This document shows positions 1-9,156 of a DNA stretch of 64,000 nucleotides, in pieces. Source of the DNA: Veillonella denticariosi JCM 15641 (GTDB lineage Bacteria > Bacillota > Negativicutes > Veillonellales > Veillonellaceae); contig NZ_PPDB01000004.1 of the NCBI RefSeq assembly GCF_002959855.1, positions 33,097 to 97,096 on the forward strand. The letters run 5' to 3'. The position numbers were made by a program, and so were the translations under genes. The notes beneath the pieces were generated by a model that saw only the letters and a program-made list of their open reading frames with translations, had not been told where the DNA came from and searched no databases. How positions within the stretch are numbered: position 1 is the first letter of the stretch; the number at the start of each line of letters is the position of its first letter.

Positions 1-53
1 TGAAGCGAAATACAGAAGGTAAACGCGGAGGCTGTGGCGGTCGTCGAGATTGA
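1..53 (+). CDS. C-terminal tail of an upstream gene, probably an S1 RNA-binding domain protein
   Basis: The first bases hold the last 16 codons of a + strand reading frame (starting at base 3) that ends in TGA at 51-53. The tail is rich in Gly, Arg and Lys (KRNTEGKRGGCGGRRD). No domain is visible. In many Firmicutes an S1-domain protein (YabR type) sits just upstream of the tilS-hpt-ftsH block and has a basic tail, so that identity is inferred from gene order and tail composition only. An intrinsic terminator follows at once, supporting a real gene end here. Confidence 0.5.
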   Translation, partial: KRNTEGKRGGCGGRRD

Positions 54-56
54 GTT

Positions 57-86
57 AAGGGATGGCTTCGAGCCATCTCTTTATTT
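57..86 (+). terminator. intrinsic terminator after the upstream gene
   Basis: An 11-bp stem (57-67 pairing with 71-81, one G-U pair, 3-base loop TCG) is followed by a T-rich run. It lies between the upstream stop codon and ppx, and covers the ATG at 62, which argues that 62 is not a real start. Confidence 0.75.
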
Positions 87-118
87 ATGTATCCGTAAAT
101 ATTGGTGCAGGAGGGCAT

Positions 119-1015
119 ATGAAATCGGCAATTGTAGATATCGGTTCTAATTCGATACGTTTGTTATTGGCGAAATTTGACGGAACTACATGGCATTTCG
201 AACCGAAGCAGTTATGGACGACGCGGCTAGGACAGCGTAATACGGACGGAACCTTGCGCACGGAATCGATAGAGGCTTCGTATAGGGCTTTTAAGGAGAT
301 ACATAGCCTGCTTCAAGCATATGGAGCACAGTGTTGCTGTGGATTTGCCACCAGTGCCGTGCGCGAAGCACCTAATGGAATGGATTTTATGAATGCCGTT
401 TCTGATTATTGCCCGATGGAGTGGCGTATCTTAAGTGGCGATGAAGAGGCTGTATATGGTTTTAAAGGGGCTTTGGGTGAGCAACTGCAGGATGGTCGTC
501 ACTACGCCACTATCGATATCGGTGGAGGCAGTACCGAAATTGCTGTAGGAAATATAGACGGTGTCTATTGGAGCCGTTCCTATTCGGTAGGGGCGGTGCG
601 TTTACAGACCGTATCTGATGAAGGACCTCAACGGGTATGGGAGGAAACTCGCTTTTTGTGGGAACCGATGATGGTTGAAGGCCAGTTTGGAGAGTTTGTC
701 GGCATTGGGGGCACGTTGACGACATTGGCGGCAATTGACCTGGGGTTAGATGTATATGATGGCAGACGTGTGCAAGGTCATAAATTGAGTCGTGAAACTG
801 TAGAGGGGCTTATTATGAGACTTCGCTATATGAGTCGTGACGAGCGTTTACAGGTGATCGGATTGCCTGCGGGACGCGCCGATATTATCGTGGCCGGTGC
901 CGAAATTTTAACATCCTTTATGGATTCGTATGAAGTGCCGCATGTAATTGTGAGTGATCAGGATGGTATGGAGGCGATGGCTCGTGAATGTGAAGCAGCT
1001 CATTCGAACCGTTAA
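119..1015 (+). CDS. ppx: Ppx/GppA-family exopolyphosphatase or guanosine pentaphosphate phosphohydrolase
   Basis: A 298-residue protein of the ASKHA (actin-like ATPase) fold. The two phosphate-binding loops of the Ppx/GppA family are visible: DIGSNSIRLLLA near the N-terminus and IDIGGGSTEIAVG around residues 150-162. Family members hydrolyse inorganic polyphosphate or pppGpp. The protein is short (about 300 residues), like the single-module Ppx proteins of Firmicutes and Actinobacteria, so it lacks the C-terminal HD-like region of E. coli Ppx. The start at 119 has GCAGGAGG just upstream; the in-frame ATG at 62 falls inside a terminator hairpin. The 3' end overlaps the tilS start, indicating translational coupling. 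Polyphosphate versus pppGpp specificity cannot be read from sequence. Confidence 0.85.
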   Translation: MKSAIVDIGSNSIRLLLAKFDGTTWHFEPKQLWTTRLGQRNTDGTLRTESIEASYRAFKEIHSLLQAYGAQCCCGFATSAVREAPNGMDFMNAVSDYCPMEWRILSGDEEAVYGFKGALGEQLQDGRHYATIDIGGGSTEIAVGNIDGVYWSRSYSVGAVRLQTVSDEGPQRVWEETRFLWEPMMVEGQFGEFVGIGGTLTTLAAIDLGLDVYDGRRVQGHKLSRETVEGLIMRLRYMSRDERLQVIGLPAGRADIIVAGAEILTSFMDSYEVPHVIVSDQDGMEAMARECEAAHSNR

Positions 1016-1982
1016 TTTCACATTAAAACAGAATGATTTATTTCCTGAACATAGCCGTATACTGGTCGCCTGTTCGGGCGGGCCCGATTCGATGGCATTG
1101 TTTCATCTGTTATTGGATGTTGCGGCGCATCGACATATTCATTGGCATATCGGGGTGGCCATTATGGATCATCAGATTCGACGTGAAAGCAAGGATGAGG
1201 TGCTGTGGCTGCAGGATCGGGTGAAAGCCCTGAATCTGGACTTTTACAACGTGGCTATTGATGTACCGGCTTTTAGTATGGAGCGGAAGATTTCAGTGGA
1301 AACCGCAGGCCGGGATATCCGTTATGGATGGCTTACGGATTTAGCTCGAGCTAAGAGGTATGATTATATTGCGGTGGCTCATCATAAAAATGACCAGGCT
1401 GAATCGATTTTGGCTCATCTTATTCGGGGCTCGGGTATGAACGGTTTACAGGGGATGTCCGTGCTCAGCCATAGCTATGCAATACCTGTTGTAAGACCGT
1501 TACTTGAGGTGAAGAAAGAGGCGCTGCTGGCGTATTTAGAGGAACGTCATATTTCTTATTGTGTTGATTGTACTAACGATGATATAGAATATCAACGCAA
1601 TCGAATTCGTCATTGTATCATTCCGGAATTGGAAAAAATAAATCCTGCCGTTATAGATTCTCTTGAGCGGATGTCCCGCTCTGTTACGGAGGATATGGAG
1701 TTTTTGCAACAGATGGCGCAAGAGGTTTTTGACACGTTGATCTCAGTAGATGATCGAAGCTGCACCGTTTCCCGCCGTCGATTGCGTCAACAGCCGATGG
1801 CATTACAGCGAAGACTGTGGCAGATGATGGTACGGGTAGTCGATAATCGTTTAATATTGAGCTTTGCTCATCAGGCACAGTTGTCTGATATAGTACAGAC
1901 GGGAGAAGTGAAAACTTTCACGATTGCACGTATTATTATTGAGGCCCGATGTGATACAATAAAAGTGTATAGCAAACATTAG
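984..1982 (+). CDS. tilS: tRNA(Ile)-lysidine synthase TilS
   Basis: This enzyme uses ATP and lysine to convert the wobble cytidine of tRNA-Ile(CAU) to lysidine, which changes its reading to AUA. The PP-loop motif SGGPDS (residues 31-36) and the sequence AVAHHKNDQAESILAHLIRGSG typify the N-type ATP pyrophosphatase fold; about 332 residues is at the short end for TilS, with a reduced C-terminal substrate-binding part. The start is uncertain: GTG at 984 (10 bases after GGAGG at 969-973) is preferred over ATG 954 and GTG 990. It overlaps ppx by about 30 bases. The order tilS-hpt-ftsH is conserved in Firmicutes. Confidence 0.9.
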   Translation: MNVKQLIRTVNFTLKQNDLFPEHSRILVACSGGPDSMALFHLLLDVAAHRHIHWHIGVAIMDHQIRRESKDEVLWLQDRVKALNLDFYNVAIDVPAFSMERKISVETAGRDIRYGWLTDLARAKRYDYIAVAHHKNDQAESILAHLIRGSGMNGLQGMSVLSHSYAIPVVRPLLEVKKEALLAYLEERHISYCVDCTNDDIEYQRNRIRHCIIPELEKINPAVIDSLERMSRSVTEDMEFLQQMAQEVFDTLISVDDRSCTVSRRRLRQQPMALQRRLWQMMVRVVDNRLILSFAHQAQLSDIVQTGEVKTFTIARIIIEARCDTIKVYSKH

Positions 1983-2004
1983 ATATAGATCGTGGAGGTC
2001 ATAT

Positions 2005-2550
2005 ATGCATCAGGATGTAAAAGAGATTTTGTATACCCCGAAGCAACTGGCTGCGCGCGTTACCGAACTGGGGCGCGATATCAGTCGCGATTACAAGGGC
2101 GAATCTGTGGTGCTCGTCGGAGTTTTAAAGGGGGCTATCGTATTTTTTACGGATTTGGCCCGTGCTATAGATGATACGGTGAATGTGAGTTTTGATTTTA
2201 TTTCTTGCTCCAGTTATGGCAATAGTACTACAAGTACCGGCGTCGTAAGAATTCTGAAGGATTTGGACCGTTCCGTGGAAGGCAAGCATGTGCTCGTCGT
2301 CGAGGATATTGTGGATACCGGTACGACGTTGCATTACCTGCTGGATAATCTGCGTGCCCGCGGGGCTAAAAGCGTGCGCTTGGCGGCGTTACTGAATAAA
2401 CCGGACCGTCGAAAGATGGATGTGCATGTCGATTACGTGGGCTTTGTGATTCCCGACTATTTCGTCGTCGGATATGGGCTGGATTTTGCCGAACGATATC
2501 GCCATTTACCATATATAGGTATTTTGAAGGAAGAAATGTATCAAGATTAA
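2005..2550 (+). CDS. hpt: hypoxanthine-guanine phosphoribosyltransferase
   Basis: Type I phosphoribosyltransferase of 181 residues that makes IMP or GMP from hypoxanthine or guanine and PRPP. The PRPP-binding loop VVEDIVDTGTTL is clear at about residues 97-108, and the flexible loop and hydrophobic C-terminal region match the family. The ribosome site GGAGG lies 8 bases before the ATG. It follows tilS by 22 bases and precedes ftsH, the standard Firmicute order; in Bacillus, Hpt also contacts TilS and FtsH regulation, but nothing in this sequence tests that. It complements the guanine uptake and deamination genes at 15.7-18.5 kb. Confidence 0.95.
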   Translation: MHQDVKEILYTPKQLAARVTELGRDISRDYKGESVVLVGVLKGAIVFFTDLARAIDDTVNVSFDFISCSSYGNSTTSTGVVRILKDLDRSVEGKHVLVVEDIVDTGTTLHYLLDNLRARGAKSVRLAALLNKPDRRKMDVHVDYVGFVIPDYFVVGYGLDFAERYRHLPYIGILKEEMYQD

Positions 2551-2556
2551 GAAGTA

Positions 2557-2565
2557 TGGTATAAT
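2557..2565 (+). promoter_or_regulatory. extended -10 promoter for ftsH
   Basis: TGgTATAAT at 2557-2565 is a consensus extended -10 element located just after the hpt stop. No good -35 is visible 17 bases upstream. Predicted start of transcription is near 2572, which would put a 10-bp hairpin (2571-2580 with 2586-2595, loop GTCAT) at the very 5' end of the ftsH transcript. Confidence 0.6.
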
Positions 2566-2638
2566 ATATGAGTGCATCTCGTCATGAGGTGTACTCAATT
2601 CGTTTATAAACTAAATTGTTGTTGAAAGGGGTAATCTC

Positions 2639-4597
2639 TTGGGTCGATTTACAAAAAATATCGTCCTTTATTTACTGATCATTGCCGCTTTTGTTATCGC
2701 TATTGATGCTTTTTCTGGTCAAAGTGCGAATAAATCTGAACTCAGTTATACGGGATTTATTCAACAGGTACAGCAGAAAAAGGTTGAGTCCGTAACGATT
2801 ACGAATGATCATGGTATTAAAGGCAAATTAAAGAATGGAACAGAATTTAATTCTTATGCGCCTAGTGATGAAACGCTAATCAAAACATTACAAGATAATG
2901 GAGTGGAAATTACAGCTGCTCCGCCGGAACAACCGGCTTGGTGGATGAGCTTGTTAGGGTCCGCTATTCCTATTATTATTTTGGTGGTACTTTTCTTCTT
3001 CATTATGCAACAAACCCAAGGTGGTGGCGGCCGAGTGATGAACTTCGGTAAAAGCCGTGCAAAATTAATGGGTGAAGGTAATGTAAAGGTTAATTTTAAA
3101 GATGTAGCCGGCGCAGAGGAAGCTAAACAGGAATTGGAAGAAGTGGTGGAGTTCCTCAAGGATCCCGGTAAGTTTACCGCTATCGGTGCGAAGATTCCAA
3201 AAGGGGTTTTACTTGCAGGACCTCCGGGTACCGGTAAAACCTTGCTCGCTAAAGCCGTAGCCGGAGAGGCGGGGGTACCGTTCTTCACTATTTCCGGTTC
3301 CGACTTCGTAGAGATGTTTGTCGGTGTCGGTGCATCCCGTGTACGCGATTTGTTTACACAGGCGAAGAAAAATGCACCATGTATCATCTTTATCGATGAA
3401 ATTGATGCGGTAGGTCGTCAGCGTGGGGCGGGCCTTGGTGGCGGTCATGATGAACGCGAACAGACCTTGAACCAGTTGCTCGTTGAAATGGATGGATTTA
3501 GTGCCAACGAAGGCATTATTACCATTGCGGCGACAAACCGTCCGGATATTCTCGATCCCGCATTATTACGTCCCGGTCGTTTCGATCGTCAGGTTGTCGT
3601 AGGCCGTCCGGACTTGCGCGGCCGTGAAGCGATCTTAAAAGTTCATGCCCGCAATAAGCCGTTGGCTGATGATGTGGATTTAAAAACGATTGCGAAGAAA
3701 ACTCCGGGCTTTACCGGTGCGGACTTGAGTAATTTGTTAAACGAAGCAGCTCTTTTGGCGGCTCGTCTCAATAAAAAAATCATTTCCATGGCGGAAGTAG
3801 AAGAAGCCAGCGAAAAGGTCAGCATGGGTCCTGAACGCCGCAGTCATATCGTGAGTGAAAAAGATCGCAAGTTGACGGCGTATCATGAATCCGGTCATGC
3901 TATTGTGGCACATTTGCTGCCTCATGCGGACCCGGTTCATAAGGTAACGATTATTCCGCGCGGTGCTGCCGGTGGTTATACGATGATGTTACCTACAGAG
4001 GAACAGAATTATAAAACCAAATCTCAATTGTTGGCGGATATTCGCGTGGCTCTCGGCGGTCGTATCGCGGAGGCGTTGGTTCTCGACGAAATCAGTACAG
4101 GCGCATCCGGTGATCTCCAAAGCGTTACGAACACGGCTCGTGCCATGGTAACACGTTGGGGTATGAGCGATGCGTTGGGACCAATTGTATTCGGCGAACA
4201 GCAGGAACAGGTGTTCCTAGGTAAAAATCTCGGACATGAACGTAATTATAGTGAAGAGATTGCCGCTAAAATCGATGAAGAAATTCATCGTATTGTAGAG
4301 GAAGCATATAAAGATGTTACAAAGCTTCTCAGCGACAATTTGGATTTCCTTCACAATATGGCAAAAGCTTTATTGGAGGAGGAAACCATTGATGCGAAAG
4401 CGGTGGAAAATCTTTATAAATACGGTACAACGAAAACTCCTGATGCGGCTGAGCCTAAAAGTGCACTGGAAGCAGCGGGAATTATCGTACCGGAAACGAT
4501 TGATAATCCTGTCGATAATGCTGTTGGTACTGAAACTTCTGATCCTTCAGAAGAAATTAATCATGCGGTTTCTACCGATGAAGATGAAACTAAATAA
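2639..4597 (+). CDS. ftsH: ATP-dependent zinc metalloprotease FtsH
   Basis: Membrane-anchored AAA+ protease that degrades misfolded membrane proteins and short-lived regulators; in Gram-negative bacteria it also controls LpxC, which is encoded later in this window. Two N-terminal membrane segments (about 7-25 and 105-125) flank a periplasmic domain. The AAA module has Walker A GPPGTGKT (about 194-201), Walker B IIFIDEID, and the second region of homology [20 protein letters not shown]; the zinc site HESGH is at about 416-420. The acidic tail after residue 610 is low complexity. Translation starts at TTG 2639, 8 bases after GAAAGGGG. Length (652 residues) is normal. Confidence 0.97.
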   Translation: MGRFTKNIVLYLLIIAAFVIAIDAFSGQSANKSELSYTGFIQQVQQKKVESVTITNDHGIKGKLKNGTEFNSYAPSDETLIKTLQDNGVEITAAPPEQPAWWMSLLGSAIPIIILVVLFFFIMQQTQGGGGRVMNFGKSRAKLMGEGNVKVNFKDVAGAEEAKQELEEVVEFLKDPGKFTAIGAKIPKGVLLAGPPGTGKTLLAKAVAGEAGVPFFTISGSDFVEMFVGVGASRVRDLFTQAKKNAPCIIFIDEIDAVGRQRGAGLGGGHDEREQTLNQLLVEMDGFSANEGIITIAATNRPDILDPALLRPGRFDRQVVVGRPDLRGREAILKVHARNKPLADDVDLKTIAKKTPGFTGADLSNLLNEAALLAARLNKKIISMAEVEEASEKVSMGPERRSHIVSEKDRKLTAYHESGHAIVAHLLPHADPVHKVTIIPRGAAGGYTMMLPTEEQNYKTKSQLLADIRVALGGRIAEALVLDEISTGASGDLQSVTNTARAMVTRWGMSDALGPIVFGEQQEQVFLGKNLGHERNYSEEIAAKIDEEIHRIVEEAYKDVTKLLSDNLDFLHNMAKALLEEETIDAKAVENLYKYGTTKTPDAAEPKSALEAAGIIVPETIDNPVDNAVGTETSDPSEEINHAVSTDEDETK

Positions 4598-4630
4598 TAT
4601 ACGGTAGTTCATAACTATTGGTATGAATAT

Positions 4631-4668
4631 AAAAAGAGCAGGTCTCCATGAGAGGCCTGCTCTTTCTA
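4631..4668. terminator. bidirectional intrinsic terminator between ftsH and the ThrE-type gene
   Basis: A 14-bp stem (4633-4646 with 4652-4665, one G-T pair, 5-base loop) has a T-rich 3' side and an A-run on its 5' side, so it can stop transcription from both converging genes. Confidence 0.85.
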
Positions 4669-4685
4669 CTATGTAGATACTTGTA

Positions 4686-4713
4686 CTATATAAATCTATA
4701 TAAATCTATATAG
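4686..4713. repeat. 10-bp tandem repeat, 2.8 copies
   Basis: CTATATAAAT occurs at 4686-4695 and 4696-4705 followed by CTATATAG, in the convergent intergenic space downstream of the terminator. No function is evident. Confidence 0.7.
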
Positions 4714-4760
4714 GGATAATGCTAATTATGATTTTTAAATCTCTTTGTGCTATATGGTAT

Positions 4761-6104
4761 TTATTGACCGTCGTGCACATGTCTTGTCGCCATGAGTTCC
4801 GCAATTCGGCGCTCTTTGATATTCTTTAAATATTTCTGAGCCAATACATTCGGTATGGCCACGCCTACCGCAATCCCGATAATTGTGAGAACTCCGGTAA
4901 TGCCGTTTTGCATCATGTGAACGAGGCCTGCTTCATTGAGGCTGTTTATGTGTAGAATATCGAATACGAAGCGATATAATAGGATTCCGGGCATCAGAGC
5001 GATGGCTGACGGAACGATGATAACCGTACTCGATGTTTTTATCCATGTAGATACTTTTACAAAAATAATACTCATAACAGCGGCGCCTATAAAGGTTGCA
5101 CCGGGCGTGGAGAATCCGAAATCAACCAGCAGCAGATTGCGGACGGAAACACAAAGAATACCGCCGATACCGATGTATCCGAGCAAGCGTGTCGGTGCAT
5201 TAAAGAGAACCGCAAATGCAGAGGCCGCCGTGAAAGCACCGATAATCTGTGTAAGGGAGATGACATGCGGCTTGATGTCGACGAAATTAAAGGCCGGAAC
5301 GGGACTGAAATAGAGCGCCATGGCCATACCGAGCGTCATGCTGCCCACGATGAGAAGAGTTCTAATTGCCCTTGTTACACCGGATAATATATGGTTGTTG
5401 ATTATGTCGATGACAAAGTTGATAAGTGGAACACCGGGAATCATGAAGAGCGTGCAGCATACGAGGACATATAGCAATGAGCCCAGTTCGATGTGCGTAT
5501 AAAAAGCGTATGCCGATATCATGGCGGTAAAAGCGCCAACGGAAATGCCGACATATTCGTTACAGCCGATACGCGTAGATAAGGTGCGTGTAACATATCC
5601 GATAAACGAGCAGATGATAGTGACGATAAAGGCAATCCAGTCGCCGCTGTATAAGAAGGCGAGACCCGCCGATCCTAAACCGCAAGCGAGGCCTTTTATC
5701 CAGTTCGGATACGTTGGTATGGTGTATTCCAGTTTTGATATGAGATGCTCGTACGTGGTGAGTGAGTAATGGCGTTCGAAGGCTCGCCAGGTCAATTTTG
5801 AAACGGCGTTGATCATAGCCATGTTCGGTATATGAACGGGCGTTTTACGAAAAACCGTAATGGACCGTTCCTTATGGAGCAAATTTACCATTATCGTTGT
5901 ATAGGAAATGTGTATATTCAAGTAATCATGAGGAATCCCCATGAATGTGGCGGCTTTTAACATTTCTTCGATAATCCGGTTTGTATTTGCACCACATTCC
6001 ATAAGCAGTTTCCCTATATGGAGCAGCACATCTAATTTGCGATGTATATGGACAAAAGGGTTCTCCAGTACCGTGTTCTTTTCTTCTAATGTAAACTGTT
6101 GCAT
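4761..6104 (-). CDS. ThrE-family threonine/serine exporter, fused two-domain form
   Basis: A 447-residue polytopic membrane protein with the two halves of the ThrE family: an N-terminal cytosolic lead and DUF1212/ThrE part (about residues 20-260, including the CGANTNRIIEEML stretch seen at the start of these proteins) and a C-terminal ThrE_2-like membrane part (about 285-430). In Bacillus and E. coli relatives these are often two separate genes. Corynebacterium ThrE exports threonine and serine; the substrate here is inferred, and some homologues move dicarboxylates. It is the only gene on the minus strand. The start has GGGAGAG 8 bases upstream. The gene converges on ftsH and diverges from birA. 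Confidence 0.8.
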   Translation of the reverse strand: MQQFTLEEKNTVLENPFVHIHRKLDVLLHIGKLLMECGANTNRIIEEMLKAATFMGIPHDYLNIHISYTTIMVNLLHKERSITVFRKTPVHIPNMAMINAVSKLTWRAFERHYSLTTYEHLISKLEYTIPTYPNWIKGLACGLGSAGLAFLYSGDWIAFIVTIICSFIGYVTRTLSTRIGCNEYVGISVGAFTAMISAYAFYTHIELGSLLYVLVCCTLFMIPGVPLINFVIDIINNHILSGVTRAIRTLLIVGSMTLGMAMALYFSPVPAFNFVDIKPHVISLTQIIGAFTAASAFAVLFNAPTRLLGYIGIGGILCVSVRNLLLVDFGFSTPGATFIGAAVMSIIFVKVSTWIKTSSTVIIVPSAIALMPGILLYRFVFDILHINSLNEAGLVHMMQNGITGVLTIIGIAVGVAIPNVLAQKYLKNIKERRIAELMATRHVHDGQ

Positions 6105-6204
6105 AATAGTTTCTCTCCCGTAGATATGTAGATATATTGTTATTGAACGTACATCATATAATCAAATGGTTAACATTCATATCCCGTAAATTTTTGATAT
6201 AAGT

Positions 6205-6213
6205 ATTATACCA
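6205..6213 (-). promoter_or_regulatory. extended -10 promoter of the ThrE-type gene
   Basis: On the minus strand TGgTATAAT covers 6213-6205, about 100 bases upstream of the start at 6104. A -35 is not convincing. The region is divergent with the birA promoter. Confidence 0.55.
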
Positions 6214-6250
6214 CTTTCAGAATATAGAGTGTCTTGATTCAAAATAATCC

Positions 6251-6279
6251 TTGCATTTTCAGAGGCGCGCTTGTAAAAT
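6251..6279 (+). promoter_or_regulatory. birA promoter
   Basis: TTGCAT (6251-6256) and TAAAAT (6274-6279) are separated by exactly 17 bases. The -10 overlaps the upstream half of the candidate BirA operator. Confidence 0.45.
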
Positions 6280-6303
6280 CGAATTGTAAACCCAGGTTAA
6301 CAA
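6271..6303. promoter_or_regulatory. candidate BirA operator (biotin box) in front of birA
   Basis: Two half-sites in inverted orientation, TTGTAAAAT (6271-6279) and GGTTAACAA (6295-6303), are 15 bases apart. This fits the known BirA operator layout (TTGTAAACC, 14-16 bases, GGTTTACAA). A third, perfect half-site TTGTAAACC lies nested at 6284-6292, only 2 bases from the right half. The site covers the -10 and ends 5 bases before the AAGG of the ribosome site, a position suited to autorepression. This is a pattern match by eye. Confidence 0.6.
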
Positions 6304-6320
6304 AGAAAGGGGCTCTAACC

Positions 6321-7295
6321 ATGCGTGATGAAGTGCTAGAATTCTTGAGACAAAACCAAGGTGGCTTCGTATCGGGACAGGATATGTCGGATGCATGTCA
6401 CGTATCTCGTACTGCAATTTGGAAACATATCAAAGCATTGCGTCAAAAAGGCTATAAAATAGAATCTTATACCAAGAGGGGGTATCGATTATTGGAGGAA
6501 CCTGATTTGTTGAGTCCATTGGCAATGAAACAGATTTTAGATACCGATGTGTTTGGCAAGCGGTATGTTTATATGGATACTACGGAATCCACAAATTTGG
6601 AGGCCCGTCGTTTAGCTCAGCAGGGGGCGGAAGAAGGGACTGTTGTCGTTACGGAAGAACAGGTGGCCGGGCGAGGACGTTTGTCCCGCGGGTGGTATTC
6701 TCCTTTTGGTAAAGGCTTATGGTTCAGTATTATTCTGCGTCCTGATTTTGCACCTGCGGATGCACCTAAATGTACTTTGATGGCGGCGGTAGCCCTTACA
6801 AAGGCATTTCACAAGATGGGCCTTGTCGATGCGGGCATAAAATGGCCGAATGATATTCTCGTGAACGGTCGTAAACTGGTAGGTATATTGACGGAAATGT
6901 CCGGATCCATGGAAGAAGTTTCTCATATTATCATGGGTATCGGTGTCAATGTAAAGACGAAACAGGAAGAACTGCCTGAAGAATTAAAACATATCGCCAC
7001 GTCCTTATTGATGGAAGGTGTTGACATTGAAAGGACGGAGGCGTTCAAGATTATACTGGAATCATTGGAACATCAGTACTATGAAATCCTCGATAACGGT
7101 TTTGAGGATACCCTTAATGAATGGCGTCAGCTCTCTGTCACATTGGGGGCGGATATAGAAGTACGGGCGCCGGGAAATACCTATGAAGGTGTGGCGACGG
7201 ATATTGATGAAGACGGTAATTTATTAGTTAGAACCCCGGACGGGGCCATTAAACGCATTGTGGCCGGAGACGTGTCTATACGTTCACGCCAATAG
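6321..7295 (+). CDS. birA: bifunctional biotin--[acetyl-CoA-carboxylase] ligase / biotin repressor BirA
   Basis: Makes biotinyl-5'-AMP and transfers biotin to the acceptor lysine of biotin carboxyl carrier proteins. About 324 residues: an N-terminal winged helix-turn-helix (about 1-60, [28 protein letters not shown]), marking the DNA-binding group II form, then the ligase domain with the biotinyl-AMP loop [12 protein letters not shown] and [17 protein letters not shown], and an SH3-like C-terminal domain. The start at 6321 has AAAGGGG 8 bases upstream; the longer in-frame start at 6234 runs through the operator and promoter and is rejected. Immediately followed by coaX with a shared GAGGAGG region. 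Confidence 0.93.
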   Translation: MRDEVLEFLRQNQGGFVSGQDMSDACHVSRTAIWKHIKALRQKGYKIESYTKRGYRLLEEPDLLSPLAMKQILDTDVFGKRYVYMDTTESTNLEARRLAQQGAEEGTVVVTEEQVAGRGRLSRGWYSPFGKGLWFSIILRPDFAPADAPKCTLMAAVALTKAFHKMGLVDAGIKWPNDILVNGRKLVGILTEMSGSMEEVSHIIMGIGVNVKTKQEELPEELKHIATSLLMEGVDIERTEAFKIILESLEHQYYEILDNGFEDTLNEWRQLSVTLGADIEVRAPGNTYEGVATDIDEDGNLLVRTPDGAIKRIVAGDVSIRSRQ

Positions 7296-7305
7296 AGGAG
7301 GATTC

Positions 7306-8073
7306 ATGTTATTAGTTATTGATGTGGGAAACACCAATATTGTACTCGGTGTATATGACAGGAAAGACCTTGTCGGTCATTGGCGTATTTCTACGGATCG
7401 GGTGCGTACCACCGATGAATATGGCATGTTGATGATGAACCTGTTTTTTCATGATCGCAAGGTCAATGTGAAAGATATAAAGGATATCATTATTTCTTCC
7501 GTTGTACCGCCGTTAATGCCTACACTGGAACGTGTATGTCTTCGTTATTTTAATGTGAATCCGATTATCGTAGGACCCGGTACGAAAACGGGCATTGCCA
7601 TAAAATATGATAACCCTCGCGAAGTCGGGGCGGACCGTATCGTGAATGCGGTGGCTGCTTATGATAAATACAAAGGCGATTTGATTATTATTGATTTCGG
7701 AACGGCGACTACTTATTGTGCCGTTCGAGGCAATGGTGATTATATCGGTGGTGTTATCAGTCCCGGCGTGACCATTTCTGCGGAAGCTCTTTTCCAACGG
7801 GCGGCTAAGTTACCGCGTATCGAGGTTAAGGATCCGGGACAGGTTATATGCCGAAATACCGTATCATCGATGCAATCCGGTATGTTTTACGGTTATGTAG
7901 GTCAAGTAGAGGGGCTTGTGACTCGTATGAAAGCGGAAATGGGAGGACCCGTGACCGTAGTTGCCACCGGCGGTTTGGCACAGCTTATCAGCAGCGCTAC
8001 CGATTGTATTGACCATGTAGAGCCTATGTTGACGTTGGAAGGGTTACGCCTTATTTACGAACGAAATAAATAA
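7306..8073 (+). CDS. coaX: type III pantothenate kinase CoaX
   Basis: Phosphorylates pantothenate in the first step of CoA synthesis. The 255-residue ASKHA-fold protein shows IDVGNTN (residues 5-11), the pantothenate-binding [15 protein letters not shown] region (about 107-121) and [10 protein letters not shown]. Type III kinases are not inhibited by CoA and usually need a monovalent cation; that is family knowledge. The start at 7306 has GAGGAGG 6-7 bases upstream; the upstream in-frame start at 7258 lies inside birA. It begins 10 bases after the birA stop, so the two are very likely one transcript. Confidence 0.95.
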   Translation: MLLVIDVGNTNIVLGVYDRKDLVGHWRISTDRVRTTDEYGMLMMNLFFHDRKVNVKDIKDIIISSVVPPLMPTLERVCLRYFNVNPIIVGPGTKTGIAIKYDNPREVGADRIVNAVAAYDKYKGDLIIIDFGTATTYCAVRGNGDYIGGVISPGVTISAEALFQRAAKLPRIEVKDPGQVICRNTVSSMQSGMFYGYVGQVEGLVTRMKAEMGGPVTVVATGGLAQLISSATDCIDHVEPMLTLEGLRLIYERNK

Positions 8074-8079
8074 TGCTAC

Positions 8080-8085
8080 TATAAT
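8080..8085 (+). promoter_or_regulatory. -10 element upstream of the dusB leader
   Basis: TATAAT starts 7 bases after the coaX stop. The -35 region is poor. If active, its transcript would begin near 8092 and meet the terminator-like hairpin at 8122-8147 before reaching dusB. Confidence 0.4.
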
Positions 8086-8121
8086 AGAGTTATAAATTAT
8101 AACAAAGTAGTGTACATTCGG

Positions 8122-8147
8122 GTACAGCCTATGCTGTACTCTTTTTA
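8122..8147 (+). terminator. intrinsic terminator between coaX and dusB
   Basis: GTACAGC (8122-8128) pairs with GCTGTAC (8133-8139) across a 4-base loop and is followed by CTTTTTATT. A weaker alternative stem (TGTAC at 8111-8115 with GTACA at 8122-8126) would compete with it. It can end birA-coaX transcripts or attenuate dusB. Confidence 0.7.
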
Positions 8148-8160
8148 TTAGGTGATATAT

Positions 8161-9156
8161 ATGAATACAAAGCGATGGCATATAGGTTCCGTTTTGATTG
8201 ACGGACAGGCCATATTGGCTCCCATGGCGGGGGTAAGCGATATCGCATACCGGCTTTTGGCGAAAGAGAACGGGGCGGCTTTAGTGTGTACCGAAATGGT
8301 GAGCGCTATGGGAATTAAATATAAAAATGAACGAACACATGAATTATTGCGCATTGAAGAGGCGGAGAGACCTGTGTCGATGCAGATCTTCGGATCCGAC
8401 CCTGCAGCTATTGCTTTAGGTGCAAAGGTCGTAGCCGATGCAGGTGCGGATATTGTGGACATCAACATGGGCTGCCCTGTAAAAAAGGTCGTTACATCCG
8501 GTGACGGTTCGGCTCTCATGAAACATCCGGATTTGGCCGCGCGTGTGGCGGAGGCGGCTGTCAAAGCTGTTGATGTACCGGTGACGGTGAAAATGCGTAT
8601 AGGTTGGGATTATGATCATATTAATGTCGTGGATTTTGCTAAGCGTATTGAATCTACCGGCGTAGCCGCCATCGCTGTTCATGGGCGTACGAAGGAACAG
8701 ATGTACAGCGGTCATGCGGACTGGTCGTATATTAAAGCGGTTAAAGAGACCGTATCCATTCCAGTTATAGGTAATGGGGATATCGTTGAGCCGGAGGATG
8801 CTAAGCGTATGCTTGATGAGACGGGATGTGATGCGGTGATGATAGGACGTGGTGCGCAGGGTAATCCGTGGATCTTTGATCGCATTCATCAGTACTTAGC
8901 CACCGGTGAAGTCGTATCTGCACCGTCCGCATTGGAGCGCCTCGATATGTTGATGAAACACTTCCGATTGTTATGTGAATACAAGGGGGAGCACCTGGCT
9001 GTGCGAGAAATCCGAACACATGCGGGTTGGTATCTGAAAGGCTTACCTGAATCCGCCTATTGGCGCAATTGGTTGAATACGATTCATACGGTAACAAGCT
9101 TTCAGAAAGAGCTGGAAACATACCGTTCCATCCTGGCTGAAGTTAAGGCGCATTGA
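8161..9156 (+). CDS. dusB: tRNA-dihydrouridine synthase DusB
   Basis: FMN-dependent enzyme that reduces uridine to dihydrouridine in the D loop of tRNA. The 331-residue protein has the Dus TIM barrel with APMAGVSDIAYRLLAKENGA near the start, the catalytic-cysteine motif NMGCPVKKV (about residues 102-110) and VHGRTKEQMYSG, followed by the helical C-terminal tRNA-binding domain. The start at 8161 lies 8 bases after AGGTG; GTG 8152 is an unlikely alternative. The order coaX-dusB-greA-lysS matches other Firmicutes. Confidence 0.93.
   Translation: MNTKRWHIGSVLIDGQAILAPMAGVSDIAYRLLAKENGAALVCTEMVSAMGIKYKNERTHELLRIEEAERPVSMQIFGSDPAAIALGAKVVADAGADIVDINMGCPVKKVVTSGDGSALMKHPDLAARVAEAAVKAVDVPVTVKMRIGWDYDHINVVDFAKRIESTGVAAIAVHGRTKEQMYSGHADWSYIKAVKETVSIPVIGNGDIVEPEDAKRMLDETGCDAVMIGRGAQGNPWIFDRIHQYLATGEVVSAPSALERLDMLMKHFRLLCEYKGEHLAVREIRTHAGWYLKGLPESAYWRNWLNTIHTVTSFQKELETYRSILAEVKAH

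Noticed and set aside
62-118. Upstream ATG at 62 as the ppx start
   Set aside because: It lies inside a terminator stem and lacks a ribosome site; ATG 119 has GCAGGAGG in position and matches the family's N-terminus.
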